A stretch of 64,000 bases of DNA from Symbiodinium natans (Eukaryota; Sar; Dinophyceae; Suessiales; Symbiodiniaceae). The DNA is taken from the NCBI GenBank assembly GCA_905221605.1, contig CAJNDS010000394.1, forward strand, positions 1 to 64,000, read 5' to 3'. Position numbers and translations under genes: made by a program. Positions 53,721 to 64,000 of this stretch are shown here, one piece after another. Below the pieces are notes generated by a model. It was not told the origin of the DNA. It worked only from the letters and a program-made list of their open reading frames with translations, and did no database searches. The stretch's first letter is position 1. The number at the start of each line of letters is the position of its first letter.

Positions 53721-55870
53721 CCAGGATTCTTTTCTGACCTCCACATGTGGTCATTAGTCTGTGGCCATCACTGTATCATGGGCTGGAAGAAGGTAGCTTT
53801 GAAGTAGGCAGCTCCGTGCCCAGCCTGAAGGGTCATCGATGAAGCCCTCATGGCTCGTCATGGCAATCGCCGAGATGGCGAACTTGAGTGTAAAGCAAAC
53901 GGCTGTAGTGCAAACCTGCGTCATGCAAGGTCCAGGCGATCCACAATCGACACAAAAGCCTCAGCCTTGCAAAATGTGAAAGTTGTCTAGCACGACTTCA
54001 GCCCTCAGACCCCACGGAGGCAAGCTTTTAGGGCAGCTCCACTAGCGCGAGAGGACGCAACAGCTGGACGTTTCCTCCAGCTTGAAAGCACACCAGTTTC
54101 GAAAACATGCGAACGCAACCTGGCAAGAAAGGGACCACAGCCCTTGAGGCCTAAGATGAACGCTACTCGAATAGGGTTTAGGGTTCAGGGCTCACACTCC
54201 AAGGTTAGACTCATCAAAGCCAACATGAAAGTACAGGGCTCATTGTGGTTTGTTGCGGCATGGAAGGTGCTGTGGCGAACATTGGCGCCCAGAGCCCAGA
54301 CACCAGGCACAGACCTGGGGAAGAGCCTGGATACCAAATACTAGAAAACAGAGGGGGGGTGTCAAAAAGTAGTCAGGGTTCTCCAGCAAAGCCTCCAGAA
54401 TCATAAGCTCGACCATTTTGGCCACCCCCGCTAGCAACTACCCAACCATGAAGCATGCACGATCATGCACGGTTCAGCTCAGTTCCAGAGACTCAGAACT
54501 TGCGGCAGCGTAGCCATTGCCTTAGCACTCGCTTATAACTCGCTTCAGCCAAAACACCTGCCTGCCCGGCAGCTGCGATGTTTCTCGGTGCCGGCAGCAG
54601 AACCCGGTTCAAAAAACGCTACTCAAGGGGTTGCTCCGCCTTCAAAGGCCGAAGCCGAGGTGCTCCGTGGCAGGGGCGGCCGGCCTTTCCGGCTCCCGGA
54701 CGGCCGCACTGGCGACTTCGGAGGGGACGTCGGCCTCCGCGGGGACTTTGGCGAGGGCGACGGCGTGAGCTCGGAGACCTGGGGGAAGGGGCGAGACCCC
54801 GGGCCTGCATGTTTAACCCCCCAAACATCTACGAATCTACAGGCTATGTAAACCCCCCTAAACTCATCCCCCCTCTGCCGTGCAAAGTCGTACCGGCATG
54901 TGAAGTACGATGACGACGACGGTGAACGCCCCTGAAGCACGAGCAGGCATGCACCGTCCCCTGAGCTCCAGCCTGCGGGCTTCGTCCTGAGGGGGTCCTG
55001 CTCACAATGCATATGTGCGGGGTATCCTCAATACAAGGAGCCGTATGGAAACGGGGACCCAAAACGACCGAAATTTAGAGAACTGGTCACATGTTGGGTT
55101 AAAGTGGTAGTTTCGTACATGTAGGACGACATGCTCCAGCTAACTGCCATACGGCTGCATCTCACACCTGCCTTGGTTCCGGGAGAGAGAAGCCAGAGCC
55201 TCAGGAGACGGCTCTCAGCATCTCTCCGGGGCTCGCGCCGACTCTGCCAAACACCACTGCAACCAAAAAAAGAACAAGTGCCAAACAAGCCTTGAAGCCC
55301 TTCAACATCCTTGAACCCCTTCCACCCCAGCCCGAAATTTTGAACCCATCCCAAAGCACTTTGCCCAGTGGCTCTTAGGAGTTCCGGATCGCACACGCAC
55401 ATCGGGTGTTGCTGCGCGGGTCGCCTTCTTTGCGGGATTGAGGGAGGTGCTTGCATTGGGGTGGATGCGAAAGGGTTAGAGTCTGGAGGGTTTAGGGCTT
55501 CGGGTCAGTAAAAAGCCGCAGAAGCTCTGGTGGGAAGGTGGAGCACTGCCACCTTGGCTGGACAGATCTTTTTGCATCTCAGCGGCTGGACTCTGCTCGC
55601 CCTTAGCGCGCAGCTCCCTTCGGTTTGAGCTGCACAGATCCTAACCCGAAAGCCCAAACGGCTCAGGGCTGTAGGGAGTGGCCTGGAAGCCCTGCCCTGC
55701 AATGTCTGTTACCCCCCCCCTCCCGGTGGCAGCAGAGCGGCAGCGCTCGGCGACATGGCAGCCACAGGCCTCGGATTTTGGGGGGAAAGTCCACCTACGC
55801 CATAGCAGCCACTAGTGTGATCCTGATTACAGGCCCCCCCCAAATAAACCGCACACCCTACACCCTACAC
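53721..55870. other. Unresolved stretch
   Basis: 54,600-54,800 is GC-rich with frames on both strands and low complexity. Possible minus-strand exon pieces (RRDAESRLLRLWLLSPGTKA at about 55,245-55,170) match no family. Confidence 0.25.
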
Positions 55871-55882
55871 CCCTAACCCTTA

Positions 55883-55938
55883 CCCCCCCCCCCCCCCCCC
55901 AAAAAAAAAAAAAAAAAAACAAAAAAACACCCCCCCCC
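55883..55938. repeat. Poly(C)-poly(A) junction
   Basis: About 18 C followed by 19 A, then a mixed A/C run. A similar C-then-A junction occurs at 61,887-61,921. Confidence 0.93.
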
Positions 55939-56061
55939 TCTTTTCGGAAAGCTCCCCAGACTTGGAGGATCTTGAGGGGCCGGCTGCGTATACGTCTGGT
56001 AGCGCTGAAGCAGCTCCCGAATGTCCATGCCTGCCTGCAAGGCCGGGAGACATGGGGGTTA

Positions 56062-56156
56062 CCCTAAACCCTGAGCCCTAAACCCTACACAAACCCTAAA
56101 CAGTGAACCCTAAACCCTGACCCCTACACCCTAAGCCTTAAACCCTAAACCCTAGG
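56062..56156 (-). repeat. CCCTAAA-like tract, diverged
   Basis: About ten units with CCCTGAG, CCCTACA and AACAGTGAA variants. Confidence 0.85.
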
Positions 56157-56460
56157 TTTGTTTCACACCCTCTGCCGTTTCAGCGTTTAGGGATAGGGTT
56201 TAGGGTTCAACTTAGCACTGCCACTCTCGAACGTTACAGCCCAAACCCTTAAGACCCAAACAACCCAACACCCCCTAGAACCCTAAAATCCTCAAAAGAA
56301 AAAACCCTTAAAACCCAAAAAAACCTTACAAAAAAGGAAAATACAAACCTAAAGCACCCAAAAAGCCAACAGCCCGCCTCCCGGGCGGTGCTCGCTCCCG
56401 AGGGATGACGCTGGCGAAGTGCTCGCAGAGGGTTCCCAGCGAGCGTCTCTCCGCCTTGGG

Positions 56461-56560
56461 CGGGGGGGGGGGGGGGGGGCTTCGGGTTCATGGGGTTTAT
56501 GGGGTTTATAGGGTTTATCGGGCTTATAGGGCTTATAGGGTTTACAGGGTTTCGAAGGGT
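56461..56560 (+). repeat. Poly(G) run and (GGGTTTATA)n repeat
   Basis: About 19 G, then nine-base variants of GGGTTTATA, a length variant of the telomere-like heptamer. Confidence 0.9.
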
Positions 56561-56599
56561 TTGAAGGAGGCGACAGCGCAATTCAGCGTTGTACTAGCG

Positions 56600-56750
56600 C
56601 GACACAGTATGGTAGTGCAGCAAAGCATAGTGCAGCGCAGAAAAGTGCAGTACAGCACAGTACAGCGCAGCGAGGGGCAGTACAGTATAGCACAGCACAG
56701 CGCAGTACAGCATAGCACGGTACAGTGAAGTACAGTACAGCTCAGCGCGG
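56600..56750. repeat. (CAGTA/CAGCA)n pentanucleotide repeat
   Basis: Irregular run of CAGTA, CAGCA, CAGCG and CAGTG words. Non-coding. Confidence 0.88.
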
Positions 56751-58380
56751 CCCCGCCATGTTATGCCATTTTATTCAAGGCGAAAAAATGCAATATGTAG
56801 CCATTCACCTGAACAGGCTTTAGAGCTTAGACCTCAAATTGAGCCCTTGGCCACTCCGAAGGCTCATCTATGCAATCGCTACCTGAGGCCTCAGGGTCTT
56901 CGCAGGTTCACCGCTCTAGGGCTTGAGGAAGCTCGTAAGGCTTAGGGGATCAAATGAATAGGCGCCCCTTCGACGCTCCACCGCCGAGGCACAGGTGAGA
57001 TCGCTGGCCGAGTCTGTTGGCATCATGTCCTGGGTTGCCATCATGTGGGGGTTTCCGAAATTCGGGGTACCGTTTTATAAGGGAATCCCACTATTTGGGG
57101 GACTATGCTAGGGGTCCCTTATTTCGTAAACCCCTATGTGCTGCTGCCATCATGTGCTAATCATGTGACCTTGCAACACCTACGTGGTGAATATGACAAA
57201 AGGTGCGAGGCAATCGGGTAACGCATGGTTGCAGTACCTAACTAGACTCTCAAATCGAGACCCTCAAATCCAGCAGCACCTCCGACACCCCTATCCCAAA
57301 ACCTGACCTGCAATTACCCCGAAAGCAACCTGCAAAACCTTCAACAAAACCAACACACATCTACCACAAACAAACTGACCCAAAATCCACGACCGGATCA
57401 CCGACCAAATCCCACTCGCTGCTCGTACCGAAGACTCCAGCTCAGATGCCCCGCAACCGAACTAAGCAGGCTGAGACAGGACACCGACCTGGATGTCGAC
57501 TGAGACAATGGGATGCCAAGCACCACACCGATGGGAACGTCGATCGGGACACCGACTGCAACACTGCCGGCCCGTACACCGACTGGGATGTCAACTGAGA
57601 CACCGGCTGGGATACCCGGACAGCTGCGGCTCCCTCTTTTTCTCAGAGTGAAGAACCGCGAGCTTCTCGCTTTTGGCTCAAGAGCACCGACCATGACACC
57701 GACACACATTCACGGTGAGGCCGACGCCTTTTTGACACGTGAGATGGCGACACCCGCGACACCCTGGAATTCCCGCATTGCACGGCGGTCGTCGACCCAC
57801 CGCCTTCCTTGAGAGTGAAGAACCCGAGGCTGATCGCGAGTGGGGAAGAAGACCGCAGCAAAAACACAGCCAGGGCTCCTCAAATCGCAGTCGCGAGTTC
57901 GAGGCCGTTGCCGGTCGGAAGCCCTCCTGGTTCTCCGCCGTCTTCATCCTCAAGGGACGCAAGTGAGAACTTAGGTGGAGCCTTGCGGAGCCCCCCCATC
58001 TAGATGCAGGAGATGCAACCCCGACACCATGGAAGGAGAAGGCGGCCGGAACTCCTACACCGAACCCTCAAGCACAAATTGCCACCCAACCTGCCCAAAC
58101 CTCCCCCAACCCCCCCCAAACCCCAACCCCCCCAAACCCCCCAGCAAAACCACCCATGCCCTCCTCCGGCTAGGCAGGTGGATGCCGAAGCCGGCAGAGG
58201 GAGCGGAGCCAAAGGCGGGGCGGGCGGTGAAGGCGTGGCCTTGGGCCCTCCTCCTGGCACCAGTCATGGTTTAGGTCTGGGGTTTAGGGCAAAGTCTTTA
58301 GTTTTCAGTAGGGGTAGCTCGGGTGTGGGGCTTGGGTTTATGAGGGACTGCTCGTATTCGAGAACATGAGGGTGCTGGGC
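56751..58380. other. Unresolved stretch
   Basis: 57,480-57,620 is a loose repeat of GGGATGTCAACTGAGACACC-like words. 58,085-58,150 is C-rich. No gene assigned. A spliced-leader-like 12-mer at 57,671 is listed separately. Confidence 0.3.
57671..57682 (+). other. Spliced-leader-like 12-mer
   Basis: TTTTGGCTCAAG equals the last 12 bases of the conserved 22-nt dinoflagellate spliced leader. The bases before it do not match. An ATG follows 10 bp later and opens a 40-codon frame. This could be a relic of a reverse-transcribed mRNA, or chance. Confidence 0.25.
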
Positions 58381-58384
58381 TGTG

Positions 58385-61300
58385 GGCTTGCCGCAGCAAA
58401 ACTCATCTGTCGCTTTGTCGGCCCCCTCCTCGCACGCTTGAGCTGCTCAAGGATGAGCTCCGTCTCGTCCGGCTCGCCGGCAAAAGGGTCTGGGCTCTGA
58501 CCTGCTGCGCGCCTGTCAGCAAAGCCCGCCACCAGCAGCGGGTGCCTTTGAGCAGCAGATAGCAGTAATCAAGCATACCAAGGATATTCTCAACCCAAAC
58601 GTTACAAAGAGGGTGCCCTTCTGAGGCTGCCACTGTGGCTCCTGCTCATCCTGGTCATCGTCACTGCCCAGGTCCCTGCCCTGCACACGTGTCTGCGACT
58701 TTCCATGACTTCCCATGTGACTTCCCATGACACCAGTCCCCCTGCGGTTAAAGCGACGTGCCTCTTCCAGCTCGCTTGCTGGAACTTCCGTGCCCCGGCT
58801 GAGAAAGTTCACCTCTTCGCATCTCTGGAGTCCCATGTTGAGGCGTGGCCACATGCATTCAGAAGATCTCAGGGGGGCCAACATCAGTCCCAGCATCCGA
58901 AGGGTCATCCACATCTGAGTCCATGCCTTCGCTGACTTCGGAAGTTGCGAACGGCACTTCGGCTTCAAGGGCCCTGAAGTTCTAAAGGCGAGGCGCAGTC
59001 AAATGATCGAGGCACCAAGCTCGCCCTTAGCTGACGATGTCGGGATCAATACGGAGCAGGAGAACGAAAGAAGGGCGGAGGACAGTGCCCAAAACCCCTG
59101 AATCCTGCAAAAAAAGCCAAGCCCATCCATCCTGAAGCCCAAGGACCCCCTTTCGCCCATCTAAACCGTCAGGCAGCTTGGTCGGGAGATCGTCCAGCAC
59201 CTCCAGATTCGGAAGCAGCTCGATCACCCGATCCCGCGTGAGAGCGCCAGCCCTCAGCCGAAGAGAGGGGATGAGGCCAATGGAAGGAATCCTGAGGAAA
59301 AAGGTGGTGGGGTTTGTGAACCTTACGGCTTAGGGCCCTGGGATGCACAGGGATGCTTGGCTGGCGCGCGCGCGCGTTGTGCTGGTAACACGAGCCGAGA
59401 GTCTTGCAGGAGGCCCGATAGACAGGGTTGCCTCCCAGATTCAGCTCTCCTCGGTGCAGCCCAGGTGCAGCAAGACTGAGCAATGGTGGTGGACTAACTT
59501 GTTCATTTTTTTAAACAGTATCACGTGATACACTTACACTTTGTGTTAAACAAGGATCAACACCAATTTACGTAGGTAATATGACGTGATTTGTTTTATA
59601 GCCCAAACCCTGAAGCGTAGATCCAAACCCTCAACCCTGAACCCTATATCCAAACCTTCCGGAGGTTCCGCCCTTCATCCACGCCCAGCGACGAAGGTGG
59701 GAGCAGCTGCCCAGCGCTCCTGGCTGCTCGAAGGTCATTGCAGGGTTCAGGGTCTAGTGTCTAGTAGATACGCGGTTGAGGAGTTGAGGGGTTTTAGGGT
59801 TTGACTCGGGTTTGGGGTCAAGTCAGGTTCGGGGCTTGGGCACCCTGATTAAGTTGCAGATCGATGTAAAGATTATGAGGTTCGGGACACCAAGGGCGAC
59901 CTAAAGCAACCTTCATTTGGACCAACTCCCAGGGCGCATGCTCTCTTAGAGTCCCTGACCTGTATGGAGCATAAGGAATAGCTTACGATATTCGGGGGGC
60001 CCTTTTGGGGCTTCCTATGATAAGGATTGTACTATTCTGGGGGTATGTTCAGGGCACCCCCCAGTTTGGGAAATACCCATCTATCTCCAGGCCCTTTGCT
60101 ATGTGGAGCCGAAAAGGGCCGGGCGGCGTACATCCTCTTCGTCGGCGATGGCATTGCCCTCAAGGTCGAGAACTTCCAACCGCTCACACCCGCTGAGGGG
60201 CGTCGCATCCTGAGTACTGCCACTGCTGGCATCCCCAAAACGAAACACCCTAGACATACATTCATGCAAGACTACGCATGTACACTCACCATAAGGAAGA
60301 ATTTTACCAACCCTGCCTCATATAGCACTGCCACAGTGCCTCAAAAAGTAACAGGCTGATGCAAACGAGCAGCGACCACATCATTGAAGGACAGATAGAG
60401 CTCCCTGCTCACACACACGAGGGTCTTCGGGATGCAGGGATGTCCGTACTGCATGTGGATTGATTTGCTGATGGCAAAAAGCAAATCCACCACCTACACC
60501 TAAAACCCCCGGCGGCCCTGCAACCCCGAAACCATCCACCACCCCCATAGAACCCCTAAACCCTAAACCCTGAACCCTGAACCCTAAACCCTAAACTCGA
60601 ACCGCTTCCCCCTATCGAAACCCATGCCCTCCCCCCCCTCGCGCCTGAGGCCCGGGAGTAGAGCGGAGGCCCCACCCAGGTCCTGGAGCCCACAGCGGCT
60701 GAGCCAGAGGATCTCCAGGTGCTTCAGGCTGGAGCCTCCGAAAAGGTCTCTGAGGGTTGGAGGGTTGGAGGGCTGGAGGGTTGGAGGGTTGGAGGGTTGG
60801 AGGGTTGAGGGAGCTCAAAGTCTTAGGAGGTTTTGCTTGGAGGCTTGCTTTTGGGCGGCAACTCGCTTGGAGCTTGGGTTGAGTCTTTCCTGAGCAGGGG
60901 GGTTGAGGGCCTGGAAGTCCTTTTGCTGGAGGGGATTAACGGGCTTTGGGGTGCATGAGGCGTTGAATGCTTCTTGGTTTTCTTGTGGGGGTTGGCGGTG
61001 GTCGAGGGCATTTAGAGCGTGAGGGTTTGAACGTTGTGGAGGGGTTGGGGTTTTAGAGCTTTGGTGTGTTCGGGTTTGATGGGCTTTAGGGGTTTGGAGT
61101 TTGAGGGCTGCACCCGCCTAAGTCTCGCAGGCTGAGCACGCTGGACGGGTCCGTCAGCTTGAGCTGGCGAAGCTTGGGCAGGTGTTCCCCGAGGAGCTCG
61201 AGGCTCTGCGTGGCAGAATCCACCTGCACGCATGTCGAGCCACAACTCTGAGAACTACCATGACTCCAAGACTCCGCGAGTGCCAAAGATCATAGAGCTA

Positions 61301-61888
61301 TCACAAAACTAACTTTATTCTTTTACCTGTGTTTATTGGTCACTTGTGTTAACGCAAACTGACACTGTGCGGAGCCCAGTCAGAGCTCCCAGCTCCGGTG
61401 TGATGAGACGCCGTGTGCCGCTACGACTCTGAGGCTCATCTGCCTGAATCTCCAGGTACGTGACCTGCTCCAAGTCCTGCGACAGGCATCTCACCGACCT
61501 CACGCAAACCCCAACACCTAAACGCGAATATGCAGTCGAAACGCCGCCTTCGAAACAAAAACCCCAAGACCTGAAGCCCAAATGAGCAAGCCCGAATCCT
61601 AAACCAAACCCTAAACTTGCAAGCAACCCTAAAAGACGAGGTCCTGAGTGTCGCAGTAGTGCCGCAGAAACTCCGGCGAGAATCCAGGTTGGAGTTGCCT
61701 CAGCTGCTCAGGCCGCCACTCTCGGAGTGGCTTTCGAACCAGAGTTTAAGGTTTCCAGTCCTCTTCGAGGGTCTTCTAGGGGTCTTCTAGGGGTCTCTTG
61801 GGGTTTTCTAGGAGTTTCTAACGTTTAGAATGGTTGGCGTCTTCGACAATGGACTGCAGGGGCTTTCGGAGGAATCTGGGAGAGCCCC

Positions 61889-61919
<31 letters not shown>

Positions 61920-62106
61920 AAGTTGTTCTAAACTGGGTTCTTGATCCTAAACCCTAAACCCTAAATCCTAAACCCTAAATTAAATCCTAAACCCTAAACC
62001 CTAGACCCTAAACCGAACTCCTGCCTCCCTTGTGAGCGAGGTGCAGCTCTTCCAGCTCGGCCGCTTGAGCCAGGTCCACGCGGAGCTTCGGCACGGGCCC
62101 GGCCAT
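58385..62106 (-). CDS. Leucine-rich-repeat protein with acidic C-terminal part, ten or more exons
   Basis: Minus-strand exons from a likely ATG at 62,106: MAGPVPKLRVDLAQAAELEE; PEQLRQLQPGFSPEFLRHY (about 61,715-61,655); LEQVTYLEIQADE and LGALTGLRTVSVCVN (61,490-61,345); LELLGEHLPKLRQLKLTDPS (61,210-61,150); SSLKHLEILWLSRCGLQDLG (about 60,735-60,675); GCERLEVLDLEGNAIADEED (60,192-60,133); RGELNLGGNPVYRASC (59,455-59,408); VIELLPNLEVLDDLPTKLPD (59,227-59,168), the usual LRR-cap pattern. Then acidic pieces: SEGMDSDVDDPSDAGTDVGP (58,935-58,876), VNFLSRGTEVPASELEEARR (58,815-58,755), DLGSDDDQDEQEP (58,677-58,640) and DETELILEQLKRARRGPTKR (58,475-58,410). LRR plus acidic tail recalls ANP32-like or ciliary LRR proteins, but the number of repeats and the long introns rule out a firm name. 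The stop codon was not located. Confidence 0.72.
60543..60600 (-). repeat. CCCTAAA-like tract
   Basis: About eight units including CCCTGAA, in an intron of the LRR gene. Confidence 0.93.
60742..60812. repeat. (GGGTTGGA)n 8-bp repeat
   Basis: Eight units, one GGGCTGGA, next to the LRR exon at 60,735. Confidence 0.95.
61887..61921. repeat. Poly(C)-poly(A) junction
   Basis: About 23 C followed by 12 A. Second case of this arrangement in the window. Confidence 0.93.
61945..62017 (-). repeat. CCCTAAA-like tract
   Basis: About nine units with CCTAAAT and CCCTAGA variants. Confidence 0.95.
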
Positions 62107-62135
62107 GCTGGCTGCATGCTTCTACGGATACAATC

Positions 62136-62273
62136 TAGGTTTAGGGTTTAGGGTTTAGGGTTTAGGGTTTAGGGTTTAGGGTTTAGGGTTTAGGGTTTAG
62201 GGTTTAGGGTTTAGGGTTTAGGGTTTAGGGTTTAGGGTTTGGGGTTTAGCGTTTAGGGTTTAGGGTTTAGGGT
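62136..62273 (+). repeat. TTTAGGG telomere-like tract, ~19 units
   Basis: The purest tract in the window, with two variants near its right end (TTTGGGG and TTTAGCG). It begins about 30 bp upstream, in gene direction, of the presumed LRR start codon at 62,106 and points away from it. Confidence 0.98.
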
Positions 62274-62399
62274 TGCAGCTTTAAGCGTAGTTTAGGGCTT
62301 CCGTGTCGGGAGTTCGTGCATCTTTCTGCACGACTGTTCGGTCCTTCCGGAGCTGCAGCTAACGTGGCTGAGTCGCGCTGTGGGGCTGGTACGGTTGCG

Positions 62400-62840
62400 T
62401 GGGTGCAGTAGCGGCGTTCTTGTTTCTTGATGCCGTGGCGCTGAAAGGTTCTAGGCCAAAAGAGCGAGCTCGGACCCCCAACTTCACCGAACATCATGCT
62501 GGGCACCTTCAGTTACATTCTAGGCGGTGGCAGCCAGAAACGCAGGAGTTTTCTTGCAGACTGATGCCTGAAATCGACGATCTCATGAGCTCCGAAGCTC
62601 ACATCATGGCACAACGATTCTTGCAGTTGTCCATGCAGCTCTCCGCAGGCAGGTCCGCGGCAAGCTCACGTCTCACCAGGGGATCTGCAATGACCTCTGA
62701 ACACGTACTCTCCGAAGCAGTGCCAATGCTCATTGTGGTTCAAAGAGGCCGAACACCCAGGACCTCATCTGAGCTGCCGGCAGATTGCGAGGAAGGGGTG
62801 GCGGCCCCACCGAGGTGTCTCGCTGGCAGCGAGGTCTGAG
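62400..62840 (+). CDS. Plus-strand open frame of 146 codons, unrecognised
   Basis: Open from 62,399 to 62,839, the longest clean frame near the right end. Its end reads PMLIVVQRGRTPRTSSELPA. No family recognised and it opposes all neighbouring genes, so it may be chance or retroelement sequence. Confidence 0.2.
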
Positions 62841-62989
62841 GGGACACGTGAAACCAGTAGGCTTGTGTACATCTTCTGCTATACTCTGCATTACTGTTCC
62901 TCTTGCGTTTTCTTATGCGTATTCATAGAAACTACGTGACAGCTTTACGAATATTCAGCTTATTGTTCTTCAGAAAGGGGTGCGCTGGC

Positions 62990-63820
62990 TATGGCCATGC
63001 CTCCAATGATCCTCTTGCAATCTCCACGTTGCGCAACTCCTCCTCGAGCTTCCTCTTCGCTGCTTGAAGTGCCCGAATCTCCTCCTCTTCGCAGCTACAG
63101 CCACACAGCTCCGACTCCCATCATCAATCTTCACAAACTCTTCTTGCAGCTTGAGTTTGTGTACATGTGTCTGCAGATGTCTGCAGGGAAGATCTCTGCC
63201 CTGATTTCTGTCAGGGACGGTGCCTCCAAGCCCGTCCGTGTCTGAGCAGCTTCGCGGGCTCCAGCCTTTCGCAAGCCGGGCATCAACGGATTTTCAGGAC
63301 ACTTCGATTATATATGGATGTCGAAAAACTGAAGAATACGTATACACATACATACATACCATGTGTAACAAGTCATTCGGGGAGCATGGTGGAGTTCATC
63401 CCTACTGATTGCACGGGCAATGGGATGTGGGGAGGGCGACGTCAGGGGCCTGCACAATGACTGGCTCACTACTTCCATGTGCTCAGGAGTCACCAGTGTG
63501 CGTTTCACATCACAGGCCAGTGGTGTACCATGGTACTTGCACACGCACTCGCACTTGCACGGCTGTCAACAAAAGGGACGTGTGGCACAGCTTGACGTCG
63601 CGAGCCGACTTCAGGGCCTGAGAAATTCGTGCGTGCAGGGGACAAAACTCCGTGCTACCGATGACCACTGCACATCGATGACCGACGCGCTGTCCACCCC
63701 CGACGGCCTCAGCCTGATGCCTCACGGCATCGGCATTCTGCAGGGATCCCTGAAGCTTGGCGTGCTCATGCTGCAAGTCTAGCAGCTGCTCCTGCACCAC
63801 AGAAGACACGTGATCCTTCT
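62990..63820 (-). CDS. Coiled-coil protein exons, partial
   Basis: Minus-strand pieces: VVQEQLLDLQHEHAKLQGSL then QNADAVRHQAEA (about 63,800-63,705); HLQTHVHKLKLQEEFVKID (about 63,182-63,126); CEEEEIRALQAAKRKLEEEL then RNVEIARG (about 63,101-63,015). All have heptad-like spacing. It is probably a gene upstream of the LRR gene on the same strand, continuing beyond the window. Different in sequence from the module-built coiled coil at 46.9-52.3 kb. Confidence 0.5.
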
Positions 63821-63903
63821 GAAAGTTGAACGAGACGCGAAGTGCGGATGGACTCGGAAGCTTGAAGGAAATCACCAGGGAAGTATTCACCAAGCGTTTT
63901 CTG

Positions 63904-63920
63904 GGGGGGGGGGGGGGGGA
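63904..63920. repeat. Poly(G) run
   Basis: About 16 consecutive G. Nothing else recognised from here to the window end. Confidence 0.9.
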
Positions 63921-64000
63921 CCCTGTATCTCAGCCCTGAACCGAACCCCAAGCCCTTACCGCAAGCCCCATTAGTAGCTGGAGACCGCCTCAACCCGCGC

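Noticed and set aside
62136-62273. Chromosome end at the long TTTAGGG tract
   Set aside because: Unique sequence with coding exons continues for 1.7 kb beyond it, and many similar tracts lie inside the window.

Overview
The window looks like nuclear DNA of a dinoflagellate. The evidence is interspersed TTTAGGG/CCCTAAA tracts, genes split into short exons by ~60-200 bp introns, many of which can only be joined with GC or GA donors, a long run of degenerate PPR motifs of the kind found in dinoflagellates (xxNAAIxAC), a GC-rich non-LTR retrotransposon family that I recognise from dinoflagellate genomes, and many long homopolymers and microsatellites. Species cannot be named. No rRNA, tRNA or CRISPR was seen. 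Most long open frames are accidental: the real genes are visible only as chains of short exons, so exon limits below come from frame, family similarity and plausible splice joins.

Layout. 1-4.3 kb: exons of a repeated beta-sandwich (FN3-like) protein on the minus strand, with a 692-bp fold-back inverted repeat in what seems to be an intron. 4.3-6.3 kb: four different minisatellites in a row. 6.3-12.05 kb: a retroelement graveyard with a broken non-LTR element whose reverse transcriptase is split by an inversion, two separate 3' ends of the same family (one running into a TAAG tail), two relics of another reverse transcriptase family, and pieces of a Ty1/copia element. 12-14.4 kb: unresolved. 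14.4-15.4 kb: an ankyrin-repeat gene. 15.4-22.4 kb: mostly unresolved, with G-rich, AT and GA tracts. 22.4-24.1 kb: a near-complete RlmJ-type rRNA adenine methyltransferase gene. 24.1-30.6 kb: a PPR protein. 31.5-34.2 kb: ORC4, a subunit of the replication origin recognition complex. 33.3-36.1 kb: telomere-like tracts in both orientations. 36.4-45.9 kb: a large satellite array with nested higher-order structure. 46.3-46.5 kb: a TTTAGGG tract that switches to TTTGGGG. 46.9-52.3 kb: a coiled-coil gene built from a repeated three-exon module, recently triplicated in part. 52.3-58.3 kb: mostly unresolved, simple repeats. 58.4-62.1 kb: a leucine-rich-repeat gene with an acidic tail. 62.1-62.3 kb: a pure telomere-like tract. 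62.9-63.9 kb: exons of another coiled-coil protein.

Every host gene I could recognise lies on the minus strand, as expected for the long unidirectional gene arrays of dinoflagellates; only retroelement pieces lie on the plus strand. The genes do not form one pathway: methyltransferase and PPR proteins probably serve organelle RNA, ORC4 serves nuclear replication, and the ankyrin, LRR and coiled-coil proteins are likely scaffolds.
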